A stretch of DNA of 64,000 bases from an uncultured Spirochaetales bacterium (lineage in GTDB: Bacteria > Spirochaetota > Spirochaetia > Sphaerochaetales > Sphaerochaetaceae), in NCBI GenBank assembly GCA_949293595.1, contig CASFDW010000002.1:1-64000 (forward strand), written 5' to 3'. Positions 55,341 through 62,891 of this stretch are shown here, piece after piece (the stretch's first letter is position 1; every line of letters begins with the position of its first letter). The translations under genes were made by a program, and so were the position numbers. The notes under the pieces were generated by a model, which was not told where the DNA came from, did no database searches, and saw only the letters and a list, made by a program, of their open reading frames with translations.

Positions 55341-56366
55341 TCACTCCACAGAATCGATCAGATCGAGCAATTCACCAACCTCGGGATACATCAGACTGTA
55401 CTCCTCGAGCATGGGAGCCGTAGCATCCCTGAATGCCTGCTTGTCGACATCATAGACGAATTCGACACCCATCTCGTTCTGTGCGATCTCGACCGCCTCG
55501 TCGATGGCGGCATCCCAGGCTATCTTATGATTGTCGGTACTCTCACGAGCCGCCTGAAGGATGATCTCCCGATCCTCCGGTGCAATTCTGGCCCATACAT
55601 CGGAGCTCATCACAAGAACATCCGGAATCATCGCATGCTCATCGACACTGAACACCTTGCAGACCTCTCCGTGAAGACCGGTGGTGAGAGCTGTCTCGTT
55701 GTTCTCGGTACCGTCTATTATTCCGGTCTGGAGGGAGGTGTAGACATCACCATAGGCCATTGCGACCGGAGTGCCGCCAAGCGCCTGCATCATGTCGATC
55801 TGGCTGGCCATGTCCTGCACGCGGATCTTGAGTCCTTTCAAATCGGAGGGTGTCCTGATGGCCTTGTTCTTCGTATAGAAGCTTCTGGCACCGGATGTGT
55901 AGTATGTGAGGGCCACGAATCCGTCCTCCTCGGTGGAAAGGAAGAAATCCCTCATCTCGTCGGAATCCATGACATGGTAGAAATCCTCCGTGTTGTCGAA
56001 AAGATACGGCAGGCCGAATGTGTGGTAGGCGTTGTCGTAGGTGGCAAGACCGGGGGCGGAGACCTTGGTCATCGCGACCACTCCCGCCATGAGCTGCTCC
56101 AAAACCTCCACCTCGCTGCCAAGCTGTCCGTTTGGATAGATCTTTATCTGTATCCTTCCATCGCTGAGCTCATAGACCCTGTTTGCGAACTCCTCAAGCG
56201 CGATGTGGACCGTATGGTTTTCAGCCATGTTGTGGGCAAGGGCCAAAACCATCGGGTTGTCCGCCGTCGCATCCTTGCTGTACCCGGCCCCCTGCTTGGC
56301 GCAGGAGGTCAGCATCAGGAAACAGGATATGACGAAGACAACCAATACGATCAATTTCTTTTTCAT
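55341..56366 (-). CDS. dctP: TRAP transporter substrate-binding lipoprotein
   Basis: 341 residues. A lipoprotein signal ends in LMLTSC (C22). Hallmarks of DctP: LALAHNMAENHTVHIALEEFANRVYELSDGRIQIKIYPNGQLGSE (about 41-85), the conserved Arg of KGLKIRVQDM, and NNETALTTG. Such proteins bind carboxylated substrates, commonly sugar acids, so the GH31 partner may release an acidic sugar; substrate not determined. Located between the GH31 and dctQ genes. Confidence 0.93.
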   Translation of the reverse strand: MKKKLIVLVVFVISCFLMLTSCAKQGAGYSKDATADNPMVLALAHNMAENHTVHIALEEFANRVYELSDGRIQIKIYPNGQLGSEVEVLEQLMAGVVAMTKVSAPGLATYDNAYHTFGLPYLFDNTEDFYHVMDSDEMRDFFLSTEEDGFVALTYYTSGARSFYTKNKAIRTPSDLKGLKIRVQDMASQIDMMQALGGTPVAMAYGDVYTSLQTGIIDGTENNETALTTGLHGEVCKVFSVDEHAMIPDVLVMSSDVWARIAPEDREIILQAARESTDNHKIAWDAAIDEAVEIAQNEMGVEFVYDVDKQAFRDATAPMLEEYSLMYPEVGELLDLIDSVE

Positions 56367-56384
56367 TTTGCCTTCTCCTATTGT

Positions 56385-58892
56385 TTACATGCCAATCATG
56401 TCAAACTGTTCAAACGAGACCTTCACCGTGAAATCCTTTTTCGGGTAAGGTGCCTTGATAAGGACGCTCTTGAGCCTCTGGCTGTAATACCATCCCTCAT
56501 CCGCCATCTCGAACTTGCGCCTATGCAGGAAATGCTCCAGCTCCTTTCCTTCCATGTACACATGGAACGGAGCCTTCTCGCGATGGATCAGATCCAAAAG
56601 AATGTTCTCGATACTGGATTTGTATCCGCCTACCTTTTGGAAGGAAATCTCGGTCATGACACCGCTCTTCACACTGATTGTCGTCGCCAGGCTCTTGCCA
56701 TCGAGGTAATCAAGTGAAATACCATCGTCTTCAACCATCTTGAAAGAGCCGTCCCTGTCGGCGGCGACAAGAAGGTGCAGGTTCCTCACCTCCTCCGTCC
56801 TCAGGTTCTTCAGGCCGTCATCGCTCATCGGAATTATCGCATTGTCGGTCACAAAAAGAGGAATGGAGGAAATATCTACAGGGAATGTATGGGTGCTTCC
56901 TCCCTCATAGCGCTCACGTGTATAAAAATCGTAGAACGCACAACCTTTCGGGAAAGTCACTGTGCGCTCCTTTGCACCTTTTTCCACAACATTCGCAACA
57001 AGAAGGGAATCGCCTTCCATGAAATCGACATCCTCGTCATAGATGCCCTCATCTTCCTGGAACGCCGAGCACATCGGCTCCATTATGGGCAGCCCGGTCT
57101 CATGGGCCCTTACCATCAACGAATAAAGATACGGGGAAAGTGCATAACGGAGGTTTACCGCGTCACGGATGACGCCCTTGACATCGGAATACATCCAAGG
57201 CTCGGTGACGGTGTTGTCCGTATTGACGGAATGGATGCTGAAGCGCGGCTGGAAGATCCCGTTCTGTATCCAGCGTACGAACAGCTCCTTCTCCGGAGAC
57301 GGTCCGTAGAACCCTCCGATGTCGCAACCTTGGTTTGCGACCCCGGAAAGACTCATTCCGAGTATCGTCGCGATGTTGAACCTGAGAGCCTGCCAGCATG
57401 TCAGGTTGTCCCCGGCCCAGGTCTGGGCATAGCGCTGTATGCCTGCATGCCCGCTCCTGCAGACTATGAACGGACGTTCCTTCCTGCCGTAGACCTCGCC
57501 TATCGCCTCCTTGGTGACATGGCACATGATGTTGCTCATCACGGCCTTTGTCGCACCGATCGTGGAGCCTTTTCCCTCGAAGAATACACGGGCGTCCTTG
57601 TCCACAAGGCTGTCATACTCGCAGTTGTCGTTCCATACGGACGAAGTGCCCTTTTCGATGACGTTTTTCTTGAGCATCCTCTTCCAGACTTTTCTCGAGT
57701 GCTCGTTTGTAAAGTCGACGAAAACCCCTTTGCCGCCCCACCATGTACCGACTGCAGGCTCATCCGAGACGCTTGATTTGACAAAGATTCCTTCCTTCTT
57801 CATCTCCTCCAGATCCGGATGCACCAGAAGTATGCCGGGCTTGACGTTCGGCGATACTCCGATGCCACGCTTCGTCATTTCGGAAAAGAACTTCTCCGGA
57901 TTCTTGAACCGGTCCTTGTTCCATGTGAACACGCATCTTTTTAGCCCCTCTGCTGTCTCCTGGCTGGTATATCCGCTTGAAAGCTGGAAACCATCCACCG
58001 GAATCCCCTCTTCTTTTGTCGTGTCTATGAATTCAACGATGGCATCGTCGCAGTCCTTGTCCAACTCCGGATAATACATGCTTGAGCCCATGTAGCCCAG
58101 CGCATAACGCGGAAGCATCGCCGACTTTCCGGTAAGGTCGGTATAGCGCTCGATCACGGTCCTCACCGCAGGGCCGTTTATGAGGAACAGGTCCACATCC
58201 CCGCTGTCGGTCCTGTATATAGCACTCGGCTTCCAGTAGTTGCTCTTCCTTCTGCCGATGTTGAAATCGCATTCCGCGGTGTTGTGGTAAAAATACCCGA
58301 CGGCCTTTTTGGTCCTGCTGTTAAGCTTGATGAAGAACGGTATGTGCTTGTAAAGGCTGTCGGTCTCCTCGGGATTATAGCCCATGGCATCCGTGGGGCT
58401 CATCGTCATGAACTTCTCACGCTTGTTAAGATGTCCGGATTTTTCTCCAAAACCGTAGTAATGGTCCTCTGGAAGCATTTCGAAGGTATGGATCCTTCTG
58501 TTGTTCCCATCCAACTGCCAAGCCAGATCGACAGTATCGGAATGGATCATCGTGCCTTCCGAATCGTAAACGGAAATCTTGAAGGCCTTCTTCTCGATCA
58601 CGACCTTCAATGTGCGGCCTTCTATAACAGTCCTGTCCTCATCATCGGATACAATCTCCGATTCTGCGGGCTCCACCCTCTTCCTGTAACCGGCCATGAA
58701 TGCATCCATCCGATCGGGCCATGCGGTGAGCGTAAGTGTATAGCTCTCCTCGGCGAAAGTTCTGTCGAATCCCGCACGGATCCTTACGATGTCGTCCGTA
58801 AGGAAGAATATCCTGATTTCCACCGCATCGGTGAGGACGCTGTAGTATCCGTCTTTCTTTTCCACAGATTTGCATACGGTGCTGATTTTCAT
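56385..58892 (-). CDS. GH31-family alpha-glycosidase
   Basis: 835 residues. N-terminal galactose-mutarotase-like domain, then the GH31 barrel with nucleophile D422 in WNDNCEYD and acid/base D495 in WAGDN preceded by RSGHAGIQRY, then two beta-sandwich domains. Family activities include alpha-glucosidase, alpha-xylosidase and alpha-glucan lyase; the specificity is not evident. No signal peptide, so it acts on imported oligosaccharides. AGGAGG precedes the ATG. First gene of a four-gene operon with the TRAP system, divergent from an AraC regulator. Confidence 0.92.
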   Translation of the reverse strand: MKISTVCKSVEKKDGYYSVLTDAVEIRIFFLTDDIVRIRAGFDRTFAEESYTLTLTAWPDRMDAFMAGYRKRVEPAESEIVSDDEDRTVIEGRTLKVVIEKKAFKISVYDSEGTMIHSDTVDLAWQLDGNNRRIHTFEMLPEDHYYGFGEKSGHLNKREKFMTMSPTDAMGYNPEETDSLYKHIPFFIKLNSRTKKAVGYFYHNTAECDFNIGRRKSNYWKPSAIYRTDSGDVDLFLINGPAVRTVIERYTDLTGKSAMLPRYALGYMGSSMYYPELDKDCDDAIVEFIDTTKEEGIPVDGFQLSSGYTSQETAEGLKRCVFTWNKDRFKNPEKFFSEMTKRGIGVSPNVKPGILLVHPDLEEMKKEGIFVKSSVSDEPAVGTWWGGKGVFVDFTNEHSRKVWKRMLKKNVIEKGTSSVWNDNCEYDSLVDKDARVFFEGKGSTIGATKAVMSNIMCHVTKEAIGEVYGRKERPFIVCRSGHAGIQRYAQTWAGDNLTCWQALRFNIATILGMSLSGVANQGCDIGGFYGPSPEKELFVRWIQNGIFQPRFSIHSVNTDNTVTEPWMYSDVKGVIRDAVNLRYALSPYLYSLMVRAHETGLPIMEPMCSAFQEDEGIYDEDVDFMEGDSLLVANVVEKGAKERTVTFPKGCAFYDFYTRERYEGGSTHTFPVDISSIPLFVTDNAIIPMSDDGLKNLRTEEVRNLHLLVAADRDGSFKMVEDDGISLDYLDGKSLATTISVKSGVMTEISFQKVGGYKSSIENILLDLIHREKAPFHVYMEGKELEHFLHRRKFEMADEGWYYSQRLKSVLIKAPYPKKDFTVKVSFEQFDMIGM

Positions 58893-58982
58893 ATATCTCC
58901 TCCTGTCAGGAACAAGTATCGGTCACAATTTCAGACAAATCTTGACAGATTTTGCTAATAAAAACCTATTTTTTTACATTTC

Positions 58983-59011
58983 TTGACATATGTGTAAACC
59001 GGTTTTACACT
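58983..59011 (+). promoter_or_regulatory. Promoter with palindromic operator for the AraC gene
   Basis: TTGACA (58983-58988), a 17-nt spacer and TACACT (59006-59011). A near-perfect palindrome, GTGTAA-ACCGGTT-TTACAC (58992-59010), fills the spacer and -10 region, suggesting repression or autoregulation. TTGACA recurs at 58942-58947. Confidence 0.55.
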
Positions 59012-59064
59012 TAATGTGGGTAAGAAAATAAAATGCTGCAAACTAAACATTTAAGGAGTTTCAA

Positions 59065-59937
59065 TTGATAGACCGGGCAGCTTTGAGGATAGCGATGGGA
59101 AATGACGTGACAGCAGAACGTGCGCAAGGGGTGAACGACAACATGTTCCTTTCCCACTTCCATGACTTTTTTGAAATCTACTATCTCGAACAAGGGGAAC
59201 GCTACCATGTCGCAGAAGACAAGATAATAAAGATAAAAAGCGGGGACCTGATCATATTTCCACCACATGTGCTGCACCGCTCGTTCGGTGATGATGGCAT
59301 GGCGTTCAAACGTATTGTGATATATTTCACCAAAAACGCCATCGATCCTGAAATATGCGACAGATTTCTTCAGACAGGGGTTGCGGCCTATTCGATATCC
59401 GGCAGGAATGCAAACCTCATAAGGAACCTTGTCATAGACCTTAGGGACGAGGATGAGAAACAGGAGGAATACACGCAGTTGCAGAAGAAAGTGCTGATCA
59501 ACTCCCTCTTGATAACGATCGTACGCTCCAAAGCAGAACCGGAGAAGCCGCTTGCCCGCACCCGTATAACCGACGTGCTGTCGTACATAAACAAGAACTA
59601 TTTCAAACCTATGACGCTTGAGGAGCTTGCGGACATGGCAAACATAACCCCGTTCTATCTTTGCCGCGAGTTCAAGAAGTATACAAACTCGACAATCGTG
59701 CAGTATATAAACACAATCCGTGTACTCCATGCGCAGCGCATGTTCCTGGAGACCGACAAGAACATGACAGAAATAGCCTTCGACACAGGATTCTCCAACA
59801 TAACCCACTTCACACGAACATTCAAACAAGTGACGGGCTCATCCCCTCTCAAAACGAAAAAGCGTTTGAAGGAACAGGATGGATACACGGTGATGGCAAA
59901 AAAAGGAAGGGAACTTCTTTCTGGAATGGAAGATTGA
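59065..59937 (+). CDS. AraC-family transcriptional regulator with cupin sensor
   Basis: 290 residues. The N-terminal half is a cupin-like sugar-sensing domain (LSHFHDFFEIYYLEQGERYHVAEDKIIKIKSGDLIIFPPHVLHRSF, about 28-73); the C-terminal half has two HTH motifs (MTLEELADMANITPFYLCREFKKYT and MTEIAFDTGFSNITHFTRTFKQVTGSSP). The start is TTG at 59065, with AAGGAG 6 nt upstream. Divergent from the GH31-TRAP operon, which it most likely controls. Confidence 0.92.
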   Translation: MIDRAALRIAMGNDVTAERAQGVNDNMFLSHFHDFFEIYYLEQGERYHVAEDKIIKIKSGDLIIFPPHVLHRSFGDDGMAFKRIVIYFTKNAIDPEICDRFLQTGVAAYSISGRNANLIRNLVIDLRDEDEKQEEYTQLQKKVLINSLLITIVRSKAEPEKPLARTRITDVLSYINKNYFKPMTLEELADMANITPFYLCREFKKYTNSTIVQYINTIRVLHAQRMFLETDKNMTEIAFDTGFSNITHFTRTFKQVTGSSPLKTKKRLKEQDGYTVMAKKGRELLSGMED

Positions 59938-59957
59938 ACAATCCCATTCAATCGCTC

Positions 59958-59986
59958 TTGCAAAAAATTCCCGCACATGCTATATT
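59958..59986 (+). promoter_or_regulatory. Promoter of tRNA-Ala
   Basis: TTGCAA (59958-59963), a 17-nt spacer and TATATT (59981-59986), 11 nt before the mature tRNA. Confidence 0.6.
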
Positions 59987-59997
59987 CAGCCTGTTGC

Positions 59998-60071
59998 GGG
60001 GCTGTAGCTCACCTGGCTAGAGCGGTTGAATGGCATTCAACAGGTAGTCGGTTCGATCCCGATCAGCTCCA
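59998..60071 (+). tRNA. tRNA-Ala (GGC)
   Basis: A complete cloverleaf with acceptor GGGGCTG/CAGCTCC containing the G3-U70 wobble that defines alanine identity, anticodon stem GTTGA/TCAAC enclosing ATGGCAT (anticodon GGC), discriminator A73 and no encoded CCA. Confidence 0.95.
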
Positions 60072-60077
60072 AAATAA

Positions 60078-60103
60078 GTCCTTACTTTGTAAGGGCTTTT
60101 TTT
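60078..60103 (+). terminator. Terminator of tRNA-Ala
   Basis: CCTTAC / GTAAGG stem (60080-60094, loop TTT) followed by GC and seven T residues; the stem core matches the tRNA-Cys terminator. Confidence 0.88.
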
Positions 60104-60119
60104 GTGCTTCCGCACCTCC

Positions 60120-60137
60120 CCGACTACCTGTTGAATG
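60120..60137. repeat. Inverted partial copy of tRNA-Ala
   Basis: These 18 nt are the exact reverse complement of tRNA-Ala bases 60034-60051 (anticodon loop to T-stem). The copy lies beyond the tRNA terminator, at the edge of the AT-rich island, so it is a DNA-level feature rather than part of the tRNA transcript. Confidence 0.85.
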
Positions 60138-60211
60138 TGAAAAAAAAGAAACCTAAAATTCATTCTTTGTATCAGCTATGTCAGCTTTGTAATTCAATTA
60201 CACTTTTATGA

Positions 60212-61204
60212 CTATTTGGGGTTGCTTTCAACTGATGCCAAAAATATATTCTGCCTCAGCATATCCTCTAAGAAGACATCCGCATCAAACCCATATACAG
60301 GTTCATATCCAAATATCATTTTCTGATGGTAGCTCAAATACTTCTCTGTACCATCAGGCATAAAAGACAGGCACTTATCGTCAGTGATTCCAAGGCGTTC
60401 AAGATTCCTCCAGAAAGATGCACTCATCTTTTCTGGAAGCAGTATTTTCCCGTTTGATGCGTTGAATGATATTACGCCTCTATCAAACAGCTTGTCGTAA
60501 TTCGGTGATAACAGAAGAGAGTTCTTTGGATCTACCCTTTCGAAATCAGTTGACTCCCTCCACGGTTTTATATGGCTTGCAATAAGCCACTTCGTTTCAT
60601 CAACGCCTGTCACAGCACACTGTCCATGCCACAAAGCAATAACATCCTGTCTATACGTAGACTGCCTTGTCCTGATAGTTTGGATGTTTTGCCGTTCTGT
60701 TGAACCTACAAAATATGAGGCGTTCATTTCCGCGATAACTTCATGTTGTATTTGCTGATTTTGATTCAAACTCTCATATTCAGGAAGATAAAGAACAAAA
60801 CGTGATGGAGTATCAATCTGGTTAATTTGCTGTCGCAGAACAACAGCCCGACCATAATAGATGTAAACAGACCTTCTAATTCTGTGAATAAAGACGTGAC
60901 AATCAAGTCCAGAGGCAAAGGCATTCTCTGCAACCCGTTTTACCTTCTGCCCTTCCCAGAAAAGTAAAGAAGACGATTCAAAGAGGCTATCTTGATATGG
61001 CGTAGTTTCACTACCTTTTTCTAATGTAACAAGGATAGCTATACAATCAGCATTCTCGGCATGATACACACCACCGCGAACAGCAGAAGGCTTGCAACCC
61101 AATGCATTTGCTATATCCTCCATGGTACAGACCTGCCCGACAGATAGACATTGCTTTACACGAAAAGAAGCTCCACCTAATCTTGTCTCTGCCATTCCAA
61201 CCAT
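60212..61204 (-). CDS. HNH endonuclease with N-terminal DUF3427-like module
   Basis: 330 residues. The C-terminal HNH_2-type nuclease has CAVTG (C196), the ASHIKPW His (H211) and LLLSPNYDKLFDRGVISF (N235). Residues about 40-145 (PYQDSLFESSSLLFWEGQKVKR, CHVFIHRI, YIYYGRAV, PSRFVLYLPEY) follow the pattern of DUF3427-like modules. It may be a restriction enzyme or a modification-dependent nuclease. Codon use is AT-richer than the chromosome. The ATG lies 6 nt after a TATACT box, with no Shine-Dalgarno; a second ATG is three codons in. Confidence 0.82.
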   Translation of the reverse strand: MVGMAETRLGGASFRVKQCLSVGQVCTMEDIANALGCKPSAVRGGVYHAENADCIAILVTLEKGSETTPYQDSLFESSSLLFWEGQKVKRVAENAFASGLDCHVFIHRIRRSVYIYYGRAVVLRQQINQIDTPSRFVLYLPEYESLNQNQQIQHEVIAEMNASYFVGSTERQNIQTIRTRQSTYRQDVIALWHGQCAVTGVDETKWLIASHIKPWRESTDFERVDPKNSLLLSPNYDKLFDRGVISFNASNGKILLPEKMSASFWRNLERLGITDDKCLSFMPDGTEKYLSYHQKMIFGYEPVYGFDADVFLEDMLRQNIFLASVESNPK

Positions 61205-61210
61205 AAATTC

Positions 61211-61239
61211 AGTATAACATCAGGCCTTTTCGTGGTCCA
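61211..61239 (-). promoter_or_regulatory. Promoter giving a predicted leaderless HNH nuclease mRNA
   Basis: On the minus strand TGGACC (61239-61234), a 17-nt spacer, TATACT (61216-61211, with an upstream TG), then GAATTT and the ATG at 61204. Confidence 0.5.
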
Positions 61240-61325
61240 TATCACGCCTAAATGCTTCGCTATGATTGATTACCAATGCAGTCACTATGCTAAACCAGGA
61301 TGCTATCCGCGTTACCTCCAGCGAT

Positions 61326-61621
61326 AAGGAAAACTCTTACCTTCGACGGAGTAGCGCGTTCACCACCTTGAGGAGCGTTCGGAATGTTGGACGTACTTCG
61401 CGGACCCGTACTGCGCATGGTAGAAGGGGACGAACGAGAACAGCAACGGGCTTCTGAGGGAGTTCTATCCCAAAGGAAGGGACCTGAGCAGGGTTTCGGA
61501 GAAGACGCTGAAGAAAAACCTGGCGCTGATGAACGCCAGGCCCAGGAAAGTTCTTGGATTCAAATCTCCTATGGAGCTGTTCGAATCTGAACTTCATAAC
61601 TTGTCTAAGTGTTGCACTTAG
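61326..61621 (+). pseudogene. IS30-family transposase remnant
   Basis: Only the C-terminal part of an IS30-type transposase remains. It begins at RKTLTFDG (the second catalytic Asp region, about 61330-61356), then a frameshift leads to YFADPYCAW, an in-frame TAG where Gln is usual, and KGTNENSNGLLREFYPKG...MNARPRKVLGFKSPMELF to the stop at 61619. The sequence after the stop (TTTGACAATTC) resembles an IS30 right inverted repeat. No left end is recognisable. GC content is closer to the chromosome than to its neighbours. The 61622-61823 stretch after it holds no gene. Confidence 0.8.
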
Positions 61622-61823
61622 TTTGACAATTCACTTTCACATCCCATAGTTATTAAAACAGAATTAATGTCAATAAGATGCCACTGATTTGGTTTAAAAT
61701 TGAAAAGGGAGTCAGCTCAACCCCTAAGCAATACCGATAATCCGCCATGCCTATTCTTGCAAATTCGCCAATTCTGGGGCTGCCCATAAAAACCAAGATG
61801 TGCTAAGCTATGTATCGATAATC

Positions 61824-62891
61824 ATGGAAACACAGATAAAAGAATTCAAATTAGGAGAACTATTTTGTGGACCAGGAGGATTAGCTTGGGGAGCCATGCA
61901 CGCAGATGTGCCTGGATACAGAATTGTCCATCAATGGGCAAATGATTTTGATAAGGCTACTTGTGACACTTATATCAGGAATATCTGTCCTGAGTATGCT
62001 GATTCCGTTATCTGTGAAGATGTCCGTAAGCTTGAAATCTCAAAGCTGTCACCGATTGATGCACTCGCATTTGGTTTTCCATGTAATGACTTCAGCGTAG
62101 TCGGAGAGCAAAAAGGTTTTGATGGCATCTATGGGCCGTTATATACATATGGTGTTAAGGCCCTTCAGATCTTCAACCCGGCATGGTTTCTAGCTGAAAA
62201 TGTTGGTGGCCTTCGCTCTGCCAATGAAGGTAAAGCTTTCACAAAGATTCTTTCAGATTTTAAAGCGGCGGGTTACAAAATCACTCCGCACCTATACAAA
62301 TTCGAGGAATATGGCGTTCCTCAAGCAAGGCACAGGGTTATAATTATCGGCATCAGAGATGATTTACCGTATGAATTCCGTGTTCCATCCCCTACTCCTT
62401 ATCAAAATGATGACAATACTTGCCGCAATGCAATCGAGAATCCGCCAATTCCAGCCGGAGCAATGAACAATGAGAAGACAAAGCAATCAGAGGCTGTTGT
62501 CGAGAGGCTGAAATACATCAAACCTGGTCAGAATGCCTTTACAGCTAAAATGCCAGAAGCTCTCAAGTTGAATGTAAAAGGCGCTAGGATGAGCCAGATT
62601 TACAAGCGTCTTGATCCAGAGAAACCAGCATATACAGTTACTGGATCAGGCGGTGGTGGTACTCATATCTATCACTGGTCGGAACCGAGAGCTCTAACCA
62701 ACAGGGAACGTGCCCGCCTTCAGACGTTTCCTGATGACTACATCTTTGAAGGTTCCAAGGAACAAGTTCGCAAGCAAATTGGCATGGCTGTTCCTTGCAA
62801 AGGTGCAAAAATCATTTTTGAAGCAATCCTGAAAACATTTGCTGACATCAATTATGAATCTGTACCGACAAACCTGGAGGATGATGCATGA
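61824..62891 (+). CDS. DNA (cytosine-5) methyltransferase of a restriction-modification system
   Basis: 355 residues. Motif I FCGPGG (14-19), motif IV FPCNDF with catalytic C87 (Asn rather than the more common Gln follows the Cys), motif VI ENVGG (125-129), motif VIII QARHRVII, and motif IX-like NRERARLQTFPDDY before the final VPCKGAKII. It methylates C5 of cytosine in a target that the paired nuclease presumably recognises. ATG at 61824 is preferred; a GTG at 61800 is possible; neither has a Shine-Dalgarno. The restriction gene starts in its stop codon. AT-rich codon use suggests transfer. Confidence 0.92.
   Translation: METQIKEFKLGELFCGPGGLAWGAMHADVPGYRIVHQWANDFDKATCDTYIRNICPEYADSVICEDVRKLEISKLSPIDALAFGFPCNDFSVVGEQKGFDGIYGPLYTYGVKALQIFNPAWFLAENVGGLRSANEGKAFTKILSDFKAAGYKITPHLYKFEEYGVPQARHRVIIIGIRDDLPYEFRVPSPTPYQNDDNTCRNAIENPPIPAGAMNNEKTKQSEAVVERLKYIKPGQNAFTAKMPEALKLNVKGARMSQIYKRLDPEKPAYTVTGSGGGGTHIYHWSEPRALTNRERARLQTFPDDYIFEGSKEQVRKQIGMAVPCKGAKIIFEAILKTFADINYESVPTNLEDDA

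Noticed and set aside
55311-56717. 468-codon open frame on the plus strand
   Set aside because: Antisense to dctP and the end of the GH31 gene, with no ribosome site or recognisable motif.
61384-61590. Short open frames in the 61.3-61.6 kb stretch
   Set aside because: They are off-frame readings of the decayed IS30 transposase; the correct frame shows the conserved NENSNGLLREFYPKG motif with a stop and a frameshift.
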